This document shows, piece after piece, positions 35,801 to 48,500 of a stretch of 64,000 nt of DNA. Within the stretch, counting starts at the first letter, position 1. Each line of letters begins with the position of its first letter. The DNA is from Cristatella mucedo (taxonomy: Eukaryota; Bryozoa; Phylactolaemata; Cristatellidae), in assembly GCA_009760855.2 (NCBI GenBank), contig WPIO01000120.1:560001-624000 (forward strand). Direction: 5' to 3'. Below the pieces are notes generated by a model, which did no database searches, was not told where the DNA came from, and saw nothing but the letters and a program-made list of their open reading frames with translations. The translations under genes and the position numbers were made by a program.

Positions 35801-38800
35801 ATCCTATTTCTAAAATTTTACAAGTCAGGGGATGTCGTGACGTCAGTCGGTAGTGAGTTCCAGGCTTTGGGATCTTACGAACTAAAAGAACGATCTCCAA
35901 AGGATTTGAGGTTCGTACGAGGTATAGGTAGACGATTAGATTCCGAAAAGCAGGTGGCACTATGCCTGGCCTGGTGGGGAAAAGATCTGATAAGTTAGAT
36001 GGGGCCAAATAATGAAGGGATTTAAAATTGAGTGACAGAACCTTGAAGTCGATGCGTTGCTTGATTGGGAGCCAGTGCAGGTCGGCGAGAAGTGGTGTGA
36101 TAAGGCAGCTACTACGCTCACGACAGAAAACATAGCTGCAGAGTTGTGCACCAGCTGTAGGCGCCTGAAAAGCACTAAAATATGATTATTTGTGAGAGAG
36201 GGCTGTCATCTGGTCCATTAAATCCACGAAAGTAGCTCTCTTGCCTGCCAATTTCTGCTATAACATGTCTAACGGACGTCTCTGCACTGCCCAGCAGCCG
36301 ACGGTACAAGAGTTGTGACTTGCTCAATTCTTTTAGAGGGGAGGTAAATAAGATCGCTACAGGGCAGCGAGCTTTCAAAGCGCAGCTTTTGGCTCATCTG
36401 ATGGAAATTACCGGTCTCTTTTAGTCGGTGGACATCTAAAGCAGCTTTCAGGCCAGCATTAAGTAACTTCCAACTCTCTCCCATAATAATTAGATGACAT
36501 TTTTCAGAGATCCGAAGGAGCCTTTTTTGGCTGACATCCGAGGTGCACGAATTTTTCGTTTTTTGCAAGAAGACTCTGCCGTTGTCATGAACAGGCCTCA
36601 CGTGGGTAAGAAAATTTGCGGTAGGGGGCGAACCTTTGGCCTGCCGCTCCAGGTTGCAGTTCAAGACGAGAGCCACTAGGCATGGAAGGAAAGTGGATGC
36701 AGGCACCGGGATACATTATTGAACGCTCAATTTCTAAGTCGGCTTGAGGATAAAGAACCGAAGCTTTTCACGGGCTCTCTAGCTACAGAAGAACTAGAAT
36801 GTTCACCTTGTAGAACCATCACATGTACCTATGTAAGCGGGCGAGACCTGCGGGTCTTTATCGCAGAAAATCACCAAAGCAGAGTTAAGTTCTGCTACTT
36901 AGTTTTTGGCTGCCTGGTCAGGCGCCGGAGTGCAATTGAATGAGTGATACCCTCTCGACTAGTAGAAAAGGGTCCACACGAACTGCTCATAAAAACAGCC
37001 AGTGAATTGAACAACCCCTTGTGCTTTCCAAACATTTAAGTGAAAATGCGTTGATAACCGCCACTGAAAAATTGCTTCGATTACTACATCTACAGTGTAT
37101 CTAAATAGTAGAAATCCGCACGTAAAATATCCTTTGGTTCACAAAGCTTCAATGCTTATTTAAGTTACTTTCTTATCTTAAAGCCAGAATGTTTTTCTCA
37201 ACAAACAGGACTTCGAAATGAAGGGTACATAGCCAGGTGACGCCTTTCATCATATGACATCTGATAATGTGGAGTTAATGACAGTTTTTAATTCGTTGAA
37301 AAATTCCAGCTAACAAGTTGCCTGTTCAAATGATTTATTTAAAGAACGGAAATTTTGAATCAACCGAAGAAAATGGATTTAATTAGCATTTCTTCTCGGG
37401 CGTTCGACGGCTTATTAAAATAGGCAGACGGATGCTCGATTCGACGCGATGCCACAGCCCTAAAGCCATGCTGGTCTTATTGCCTCAGCATCATCGAAGT
37501 CACTCGGGAAGCGTTAATATATATGTATATATGTTTTTAATTGGGCAAAGTTTTTCAAACTTGATCCATTAAACGGATAGCCTGTTAGATGGATCTAGCT
37601 TAGGCTAACAATTTTAATATGTACAGTTTCTTACTTGAGCAGAGCGCTCATAAGCCTTTAACGCTTAGACCCATGTAATTTACAACTGGCTGGAGAGTAT
37701 TCCTGGCAGTGCAATAAGCTGCTCGCCGCTGCTGCAGCAACCTGCTGCCACACTTGTTGGTCGAGAATGCTTCAACTGCCTCGTTATGCCACTTCACACA
37801 TGAGATACATTTACTCACATCAGACAGCGCCTCGACTTTAAGGTTTTCAAAGCCCGTCATAATCATGATTTCTATCTGAAATAATTATAATCATCAGGCT
37901 TCTCCGCTCAGCACCTGCTGCGGCCGAGACTCTTTTCGTAGAGCAATGCCTCACACAAACATCAAATCTATTGGAGACCATGCCTTCAATTTCAAAGCGG
38001 CCAATGCCCGGAACTCACAGCCGTGTGCACCACGTTGCATGCCCTCATTCGACAGTATATAAAAATAGGAAGCCAAAGAGGCAGCCGGCAGCGCCCAGCA
38101 AGCATCAGCTCGATTCACAGTAGGTAATTGTATTTGTATTCTTGCACTTTGGAAAATAGTACATGCTGGCAACATTACTAGATATGCTTTGCAGACAACA
38201 TGAATAAAGAGCGCAGAAAGAGGTTTAGTGTCCTTACGGCACCATAAAATGCTCCACTGACATCGTTTTCACTAAGTAAAAGAGCATTCGAGTGACAAGC
38301 ACGAGCTATTCAAGGACATATCTTTGAATGCATCGGTTAGTAGAAAGTCAATAATAAACACCTTGGATGCAATAGATGCCACGAATGAAGTAATCCACGA
38401 TGGACTTCGGCTTTCAAAATGCTTTCGTGCGAAAACGTCACTGGTTATTTTACTCATTGAAAGCCAAATGGGCCAAATGTCCTAACATGTGGTGGCCATT
38501 CTGCTGCCTAAAAAAGTGGCTGTGTGTAACTTTGTGAATTTCTGCATGCGATCTACCTCAGCTCTTGCATCAACGGTTATCCCTTAGGCAAATGAAGTAA
38601 ATACGACGGATAATCAGCAGCGGCCTCTTACATGACTTGTGACTCTGGCACAAAGACTATTAATGTGCTAAATTGGCAACGTTAGACTTCACAGCACGCC
38701 CTGCGATAAGATTAACACTGCATCAAATAAATGAATGGAAACTTAAAAGTCCACTTACATGTTCCTGAGAATCTCATCAGTGTCGTCAACGTCTTCAGGT

Positions 38801-41800
38801 GGAATCATGTCTTCTGGTTTAAGTTTCTTTGGAAATGGCGTTGTGTCTATATTGAGTTTAATGGGCTCGTCACTGTTCATTTCTGGGCAGTCGACCTGTG
38901 AGACTATTTTTGCAAGCCTGTACTCTAAGTACAGGTCGCTTCTCAGGAAAGTGGGTAATCTGTGAGTCTTTATCCATTTCATTCCTTGCTCTTTGTTTAA
39001 CATCTATAATCACAGAGCTCGTATTTTGGAATCACGGTACGGAAATTGCAATTATAATGCAATAATAATATGAACTCAAAAAATATCCATGAATGTCTGT
39101 CAAAGGTTAACATTTACCTTTAGAAATTTATCACTTGGTGCAGACATTAATTTCCTTGCTATTTTTTTAGAAATACTTAGAAGAGTTAGTGGTAGAATGT
39201 GACCAAAGTGGAAGTTAGTATTTAATAAATACCTCGCTGATTTAGAAAAGATTAATGTGCTGGTTGAGCCCAATCTAAACCGCCTCACTTTGATTGAAGT
39301 ACTCGTTCCAGTAAGAGCTGCACAGTCTAGGGCAGTTTAGAGCTAACACAACAGAATAAAAGGTAGCGTTCGTTGGTAGTATCGCTCGGATAAGCACTAG
39401 AAAGCCAGCCCGTTATCGACTTTTCCAGTGAGGGCAGAAAATATAGCTACACATGTAAACCATCTTTGCCAGTCAGGCAGGCACAGGAGAAGTCAGTCAG
39501 GAGAGCTTTAACTGGAAACTGCCTGGGGCAGCGTGTGCTCAGCTTAAAGAATTCTACTGTAGAGTAGGCCGAGCACTGCTGACGTTCGTCGCTGCTTGAC
39601 CAAAAGCTGCAGAGCTCAATTCCTCAACCCAGTCCCGACTTCCGAACTACCTGCTTACCGTCACGCTGAACGAAGTATCGATTTCCTCCGATTGTGACGC
39701 AGAGCCGCTCTCGAGCGGTATTAATGCAATCGTGCTGAAGCTGTGCCTCTGCGTGGGCCTGTAGATCTTTCGCACGCCTTTGGACGCCCTTATTGCAGCC
39801 TTGAGTCGTTTGGCGACCTTCTGCTTAGCTCCATCAACAACTTCGAATGTGCCAAGGTCGCGATTGAACCAAAGTGGCTCCAGGAATACCTAGGAGCGCA
39901 GTCGTGGTTACTAGACAGGTACATTGAGCATGGGCGGATGCGCTTTTCGCAGGAAATACGAATTTCTAGCATTTGCATTTCGATCATGTACGACATGGGC
40001 ATACCAAGATCTGAGATATTGACACAAGCGACTATGTTGCATGCTTAGCCATAGGCCAGTATCTTCCTTCTGAGTAAGTGCTAGGAACCGAAGAACCTGC
40101 TTGCGAAACCGTGGGGATCATATAAATGGCAAGAAAATTACAAGCATCTGGATCTTTAGGTGGTAACGATGTTTGATCAGGTGACCCGGTGTGCGGCATC
40201 TGGTTACACAGGGAGCCTCAGGGGCTTCGTAAGTAAGGTTTATGAAGACAAGCTAGAGTGCTCCGCTCTGCCTCGTTCTAGTAGTCTGTGGGTCGCTGTG
40301 ATTCGTCCTTCATATGCTTATGCGTACTGACACTGTGCATGTTGTCACTAACCACACTGGCATTCTGACTGACCTATGCATTTCACCCCTAACCATGTTA
40401 TTATTGTAAATGTAATAAGACTACGTGGGTGTTTCGCAGGAAAGTTTTGTACAGTCCACATCACAGCCTAAGCGGCTTTTGGTGTGCATTCGGTAGCCAA
40501 CAGACTTCATGTCACGCAACAAGGAGAAAGTGGGAAGCATAGCAGAGTCTGGAGAGCAGTTGATGTAGTAAGTAGCTTGGAAGTAGCAGCTCGGGACCGC
40601 TGAAAAGGATGAGCCACAGTCCGCAGCAGGAGGGTAGTTTTCGTTGCATAAGAAATGTGGATTCAATCGTGCTTGCTTTGCAGCAATTGTAAAGCTCCTA
40701 AAAAGAGATTGAGTGCTCTGAGGGTGTTGCATCAAACTTAATAATATTATTATTATGCGTAACATAATCCGTTTCTAAGGGAGCAGGTGAAGGATCATGC
40801 CCGGGTAGGGATCGGGCTGTCAGTTAGAGTGGTGAGTGGTTGTGAGAATTATTGGATTAAGGCTGAACTAGATGCACAGTGACATTGCCAAACAGTGAAT
40901 AAAGTTCCCCTATTCGTGCATGGTAAGGCAATTTCTGCCACGCCAAAGACTCTAAGCTCGAGTAATAGTGAGACGCACCATGAGAGAAACTTTATAGCTT
41001 ATGTGTTCTGCTTCTTTTCCACCAAGAGCGTGGAATCAGCATTCCCGAGAGAGCCCGAGTGACCGTGTGGCTTGCGGTGGAGCAGGCTAGTCTTCCTTGG
41101 CATTTGGAATTTAAATACTGAACAATGAGGAATATTAGGGCTCACGGAAAGCCTTACCTTTTTAGGACTTGCCAAACATTACATAAAGCGTTAATGTTCT
41201 GTGCTGCTATAGTGACTGACAGAAAGAGCATTCAATTTTAACCAATTGTGGAGTGCCTTTAAAAAAATTTCACTGCTTTGATCAGAACGTTACACCGGGC
41301 AAAATTGTAGGCTTCCTATTTTGAAGAACGTGCTAGGTTCTTTACATAGCCTTGGCAGCTGTTTTTTCGTGTTATACCTGACAAAGAACTTAGCAAGTTC
41401 TGAGCCTGCAATTAGTGCCGTGTTCTGAGCCTGAAATTAGTGCAGTGTCGGGAACTTGGCCATTGACGATGAGCCTTACCCTTTGGATTGACTATTATAA
41501 ACATTGCTATTATTTTTTAGATTATTGCCTCGTGTCGAACTCAGGGCTGCCGGTTAGCACTCGTGATAACCCGCGGGTTTGAATTTTACCTGTAAGGCTG
41601 TTTCAGGTCTGGCGAATACGGCAGGATCTAGCTTTATTCAGTGCAACTGCTTTATTAGCTTGCTTTCTTTGAGCATTCATCTTTGCACGTAGGAGCAGTA
41701 CGTAGCAGTACCTACCGGAAGCGAGAGATACTCGTTGAAATACTCCACGAAGAGATCATCTGTGGCTAGGATGTCTTCCTGAAATTATACAAGAGCACAC

Positions 41801-42264
41801 ATTAGGCAAGCACATAGTGGCAGCGACCTCTTTTCCGTGAGTTGGCAGTCACCATGCGATGCCACACCATCACGACGATGAAATAGAGGCCCGCATTGAG
41901 AGCCACTAAGAGGCAGTTCTCAATTCTTAAGTGAAATCGTAGAAAGGCAATTTGGTGAATACAACCAGTAACAGTAGTTCCGATAGAAAAATGTTGATTT
42001 ATCGCGTGCTTAAAGCTCTGATGTGCTCTGTAGAATTAACATAATCAACGTAAATAAGAGAAAGACTCTGAAGGAGAGGAAAGGTGCAAAAGGATCATGC
42101 AGCAAGGAGGCACGGAGCATGGAGCAAGGAGGCAGGGAAATATTGTGACCGAAAGAAAAGAGCAGAGCGGGAGCAAGTCAAATCGCTAAGAGATAGGTGG
42201 GAGAAATGGACAGGGAAAGAAACGGATGAATGCAAACAGGGTAGAACATGTGAGGATGTGGGAA

Positions 42265-42296
<32 letters not shown>

Positions 42297-42467
42297 GGAG
42301 AGAGAGTGAGAGGGAGATGAGAAGTGAGAGCTTTAGCCCTATTTTTTTGTACCACCCTGAATACTGGATCAAGATTGACAATTGCAGCCGGACCTAGAAG
42401 AAAGTGAAGTTATAATAATAATAATAAAAATAATAATAAAACGTTTAGTGCATTGTATACGCGTGTA

Positions 42468-42507
<40 letters not shown>

Positions 42508-45500
42508 CGTGCACGAATGCCTGTGTGCTTGTGTCTTTGTACCCTAGAAGCCATAGAGACGTTCATTAGTCAGGGCTGTCAACATGTGAGCCAGCCACAT
42601 GGGGCAACCTGCTATGTTAAGCCTGTCCTTTGGCAGGTGCGTGCTTCAGGCTAGGGATAGAAGGGTTAGAGGGTGGCAGTTCAGCAGGAGTTATCGGGCA
42701 CATTTAGACATTTGCTGTAGCACTTATGTGTCCCTTATCCTCATCTCGCTACACACCCATGTCAAACGAATGCATGCAGATCATGGACAAAATCTGGCGA
42801 TCACCAATGAAAGAAAATACCGGACAGCATAGCCTCCGAGATCCTAAACGATCGTAAGCGCCCCACCGTATTCCACTTCTCCTTTAGTTGCATTGCTTCT
42901 AGGGCTCCTCCCGGTGTTATTTTTGGGTCAGACCTGCACCGTCGCAAGCAAAGGTTCCTGTCGTGCAACATCCTCGGCGACGGCTCACTGGCATTCCGAC
43001 ACAACTCAGCTAGTTGGCCGCGTGAGATAGTCAGGCTGAGCTAGATTGGCCTTCTGGTTAATTCGCTTGCCCAGACCAAGGAATGGCCGAGGCCGCGGGT
43101 TGAGCCCCGTGGCCTACGTGAAGTGCCTGAATATAGATTAAGTTCTCTTAGGGCACTATACAAATGATTTGTATTTATCATTTTCTTATGAATAGTGTGA
43201 TAGAGGATTCTGTTGCCCTCTATAGTTATTTGGTATGTCAGCTTCTCCCAGCAAGGCTGTTTATTCCCGCCCCCCGCGATATACTGAAAAACCGTATCCA
43301 TAAAAACTCGTCGAGGGAGGTGGAGCAAAAAGCCTGTGCACCACCAGGGAGACAACAAAATTTACCGCAAGGCAAGTGGCCTTGGCTACATTTTAGAGCA
43401 TTGTGTGAGAAGATCAAGTACGTAAGTGGATATTTTGCCGGCCGGAGCACAATCGGAGAGCCCGACGGGTGATTGGGCAGTTGAAGCCCCTTAATCGTCG
43501 CTCTCCAGCTCACCGCCTACAGTGGATGCTTTCAGGTCAAAAGCAAGTCATTGAGAAATAGTGCCGGCTCAGCTTGAATGATCTCATCCGGTTCTATACT
43601 CGAGGGTTTTCTCCTGACTGGAACCAAGCATTACTGCAGATGCACTTAACTCAACGTACCACCCTCGGTGGGCGGGAGGCTATCTATTGAGAGAAACAAA
43701 CAGAGCAGACAGGGGTGCTCCGGAGGACTCAGCTTGCAGATACAGAAGCCACAGGAAGCAGCTGGACTCGAAGAAGGCCGTACCGCACTGTGTGTATGCA
43801 GCACATGCATCCGCCAGCCACAGTGTTTCTTACGAGACTATTGAGGCTACCCTGCCAATTATCAGGCACGCTCCAGAAGAGGCGGCCCCAGAAAGCCAGG
43901 TCTGCAGGATAGCAGACAGGCCAAATGCTCGCCACACGCAGCCTCACCAGCGCGCTTCCTTCCTCGTCCAACCACTCCCCGTGGGCGGCCATCGTCACGA
44001 AGAGTGAGCCGAGCTATTGAACGCGGTACCGGAGTTTGTAAACATAAAATTCTTCTCACACTGCACTAATGACGGCTGTCATGAATGGATGTCGTAATGG
44101 GCTCAACAATTGTGTAATTTTGAACCTTTTGTCAGATCAGACAATCGCCCATTACCGGTGCTTGGTTACGGGTGGATACCGGCCTGGGCTTAGTGGCTCA
44201 GCTGGTTGGTATATGGCCCTCTCCAATTGCTTTAGCAGCCAACGATGAAAAGCTTAGCAAACAGAGGCCACATTATTTCCAGTCGCTTGCCGTCAGAGAG
44301 GTACCGGAAGATGCGACTGAGCGCACACGTGCGTATAAACGTGTGACGCTGAACGGATAAACGACTTTGCCTTCGACCAAGACTTAAAACCTACTACGAG
44401 AAACTTGCCCATCTTGTAAATCTCTGAAAGTCCTAATTCCGCTTTGGCACCGCAGCTCCAATCATTATAGGAATGGTGAGATCGTGTGAGTTTTTTGGAG
44501 TGGCTAGAAAAAGAGGACATCTGCTGCAGCATCATCAGCATCATCTGCTGCAGCAGATGAAAAAGAGGATCGCAGCAGACAAGTACATTCAAGCCTTGTG
44601 AGAGTCATTGATAGAGAATGCCTTGGTTCTGCTTGAATATCAGCTACATTATTTCGTTAAAAAATTTCCCGTTATTAAAAAATATGAAAGGACATTTTAT
44701 TATATGTTATGTTATATGTGTGATATTCTACGTTAAGGACAACCCGTTGCATCTGACGACACTCGTTCTTTGAAATGGTGAAGTCTTTGAATGGTGGAGA
44801 GCAGAGCTAGTGTCGCAGTGCTTCATAAATTGAAGCCGCTAAAGTAATTGAACGAACACTGGGCCAAACCTTGATTTATCTCACCGGAAATTCCCGTGCC
44901 CGTGGGCATCACTCCATACCAATCACGTTTTAATTGCTATAACTTTAATACAATAAGCTTAGGCAATCATGCAAAATAGTATACACACTTTAAATTTTCG
45001 TTAGTCAGACACATCACGTAGTGTAGTTTTCCTCTGTCTAATTAATTCTTCGTATTGAAGGTGAACAAATAGCCATACTAAACCTTTTTATGTTAAAGAC
45101 ATTTCGCTAAGACTAGCTGGTAGCACATCCAACCATAGAAGATCTGAAATCAACAGCATCATTAATTTTTATTTTTACTTAAGGAATACATGTATCTCAC
45201 TAGTAATGTAAGTTCCACTCAATTGCAACTCAACCAATAGCAAATTTTCTCTGACATGGACTTTGGGATCTTCGTCGTTATTTTGCTCTGTATTTTGAAT
45301 CCGCTAGTTTTCTAATAAATCACATCGGTCATAGAACTTCTTTAATTTAAGGCCGATCGATAGACCTATTGATTTATTCCGTTTGAAATGGGGCGCTATT
45401 TGCACAGTCCGGCATGCGCCTACGATTCTATCCAGTGACAGATAGTCCAAGTCAGTAAACTATATTTATGCACTATGAAGGTCAGCGAAATGCCATAAAC

Positions 45501-48500
45501 TGACAGTAACTACCTGCTGCAAGTTAAATAATTCAAGTTTCAATGAAAGTCATACGTCTGTTCGCCTAGACTGCAGCCTTATCAGAAATTACGGAAAATG
45601 CATCAACAGAGTCTAAAAAGCAGGACAGGACACACATCAAATTATTATTAATCCCCCAACTTTAGTAACAAGGCATATTGCATATGCAACATATGCAAAT
45701 CATACTGCGTATGACCAGATTTGATTTGCTTTTGAGTTTGAATATGTCTTAATCCTAGAAGAACCACTATAGGCATTTCAACTTTAATGTTATCGTACAT
45801 CATGCTAACGGAAAATTAGATGAATGGCCATGTCTTTGTAGCCCGATTTGATATTTGAGAATGAGGCGGTACGCTAATAATGCTCTTGCTATGGAGAGCT
45901 AGGTAAAATGGCAGCTTTTACTTATCTAGAGGCGAGATGATTATTGACATTACGGGCCATTCAAACCACGTATTGCACACAGAAAGATTAAACAGGATTA
46001 CCTTAGTTTTAAGTTCGAAAAATTGAAAGTCTGCAGTAGTTAAACTGTTGCAGTGGTTAAACTCACTCTAATTCAGCTTTGGCTGTGAGAACTTGTATCT
46101 GACTTCAGTGAGCGAGCATTCGCATGTCGATTGCCTACTTGCAAACTCTATAACTAGGTGTAAGAACTGATAATCAGAAGGCCCTCAATGAGGAAAAACG
46201 AAGTTGTCCACTTCTTTATTAGAAGGAACTTATTGTTGAGCTACAATAGTTTCACAAATACTTTAAAAATAAAGGCAAACAGAAATAAGGGCTGAAAATG
46301 CACTGTATTCAGTCGACCAATTGGCTTCAGTCGAGTAATATATTGGATGATCTGTTTTTTCTAAATACCATAGGCATAAATCTGTCGTATTAATGAAAAA
46401 TCAATACTGCGGTTACATACGGCAAGTTTTTGCTTGATTAGTAATTATTTTACGTCTTACTAGAATTTTGGATATAATCTTCGTTAGTTTTGTGGCTCGT
46501 GAAGCTTGTTGCCGTAGCTTGAAGTCCCGGGATGAATAGTTACGGTTTTTGCTGCCCAGCCGAAATCTTTGCATGCCTTATTGCTCTCATGGAAGACATA
46601 AAAGAACTGCTGCTAGCCTGTAAAACTATTTTCACGTGAAAAGATCTCACTTGTCTTTGCCGTGAGCTGGGGCTTCACAGCAGATTAGGTGGATTCAAGG
46701 CCTGAAGCAGGCAACATTCTTATTCTCAGATGAATGAGAGGTAAAAGTTGCACAGGTTTTGCTGCCGTTACACAAATAAAGCTGTTGAGTCAGAGAGTTT
46801 TTAAGGGAAGCCGAGTATCTATAAGTGTAAGTGTTTGTGCAAGCACCAGCATGCTTGCTCACGTGCTTGCCTGAGCGTGAGTGATTGCGTGCGTGTGCGT
46901 GTGTGCACACGTATGTGTGTGTGTGTGCAGTTAATAATACCTGCCAGGATCATTAAATAGGCAGAATACAGCGCTTAAAAACCTGAAACTACACGATCGT
47001 TTCCTAATCAGGGCAAACAGTTATCTGCTCTCAATTATGGCTCAGGCTACCTACCGCGGTTCCGAAGAAATTACTACTAAGTTCATGTGGATGTGTAAGC
47101 ATAAAGCAGCTGCATCATTCCGGAAGACCAGGACATGATGGAAGTGGCATAGTCGACAGCATTCACCTTAACAAGCTCAGATGTCCGGTGATCCAGTTAA
47201 GGTGAGCTGGTTCTCCGGGTACCGCTGTGTACCCATTTTATCATAATGGAATTAGGTGACTCTTAGTCTGAGAATAAAGCTACAGACCACATGCGACTTT
47301 AGGGATTTTATAGCAAGTTGTAGACATGGTAGCAATTTCGTAGACAAAGCTGGTAGCTCCTGAAGCAGCTTCTATAATTAACTAGATTCTAAAAGTTGGG
47401 GCCCAACTGGAGCAAGAGCTCTCACTCAATAAAACAGCCACGGTGTCATTTATAATGTCTACGCTTGTTGTCAGCCATTCCTTGTTGCAAAGCAGGGCAG
47501 GTAGGCAATCGAAGGCCAATTGAGATATAGTACTGACTTCGCTCGGTCGTCACCGACGAGTTGAACCAGGCTGTGCTTTAGTCATCTATTGGTCAATAAT
47601 CGGCCACCACCACTCCCTGCCCACAGGAGTGGGTGATTCGGGCCCTATGGAACGATGAACACTAACTATGCAGTTCGGCTTTAATGAGCTATTTTTTCGT
47701 TATAGCCAGGCTGCAGAGACATTTTAGTTATCGCCCAATGACTTGCTCAAGTGTGCTGCCCACTTATTACTTTGGACGGCCTATCACATTTACATTGATC
47801 ACGCTAGGACAGCTTGCATTAAGCGATAGTTTAGTTTAGCTGATCTAAACCAGCATCGGTGAGCAATTTATTCACACAGCAGTACCAGCCTCAGGGAGTA
47901 GAACAAAGTCGCATGACTAACTCACACGATGCGTTCGGCAACCCTTGGGCTCGACTGTGGCCTATAATAATAATAATAATAATATTGCACTTGATAAAGC
48001 GCCCTCAGAGAACTTAATCTCTTTCTAGGCGCTTTACATTTGCTGCAAAGTGATATGCAATAGAATAGTAAGTAAAATCATGCTTGAAAATGAATAATAT
48101 GGTTAGGGGTTACATGCACAGGGTCAGCATGCAAATGTGGTTAGTGGCAGCATGCACAGTGTCAGCACGCATAGCATTATTTAGACGATCGCATGCTTGC
48201 CACTCGCTGGCAAGAGTTGGACCGAACTCGATGAGCTTCCATACGGCAGGATTCTAGCAGGAAAACCTGGGAAGCAGAAGGACTTCTGTGCCTCTATGAA
48301 CCCTGAAGCCGGCAAAGAGGCCCTAGCCACAAGCAAGAACTATTATTTCGGTCATAAAGTAGGACTGTGGAAACAAGTGCTTGAAATAAGATTTACTCTG
48401 ATGCACTTGCATCTCTACTATCTAAAAAGAAAGTCAAAAGACATGTGCAGCAGAGAAAACACAACAGAAGGAGAAGCATGAGAAAAGCTCCAGAGAACTC

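Larger units (their letters stand above)
39890..41715 (-). other. RGS22-like intron 3
   Basis: About 1.8 kb. It contains a LINE A 3' end (40280-40757) interrupted by a LINE B fragment (40420-40655). Nothing else recognised, apart from a weak tRNA-like stretch near 41545-41610. Confidence 0.7.

Noticed and set aside
36175-37866. Minus-strand open frames in intron 5 with splice-like edges (e.g. TTTCAG/ATAG... near 37870)
   Set aside because: Translations do not match RGS22, and exon 5 already joins exon 6 in phase with good homology on both sides.
39743-40048. A 101-codon plus-strand open frame ([13 protein letters not shown]...)
   Set aside because: It is antisense to exon 4 of the RGS22-like gene, whose minus-strand translation has clear homology.
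41545-41610. B-box-like 'cgggtttgaattttacc'
   Set aside because: The A-box side is poor and the tail does not match the SINE family, so neither a tRNA nor a SINE call is supported.
44185-44300. A-box-like 'agtggctcagctggttggt', tRNA-like head
   Set aside because: No B box at suitable spacing and no cloverleaf; only one copy in the window.
44519-44561. CTGCTGCAG-based inverted repeat around 'catcatcagcatcatctgc'
   Set aside because: Short, trinucleotide-repeat-derived symmetry; not distinctive enough for a feature.
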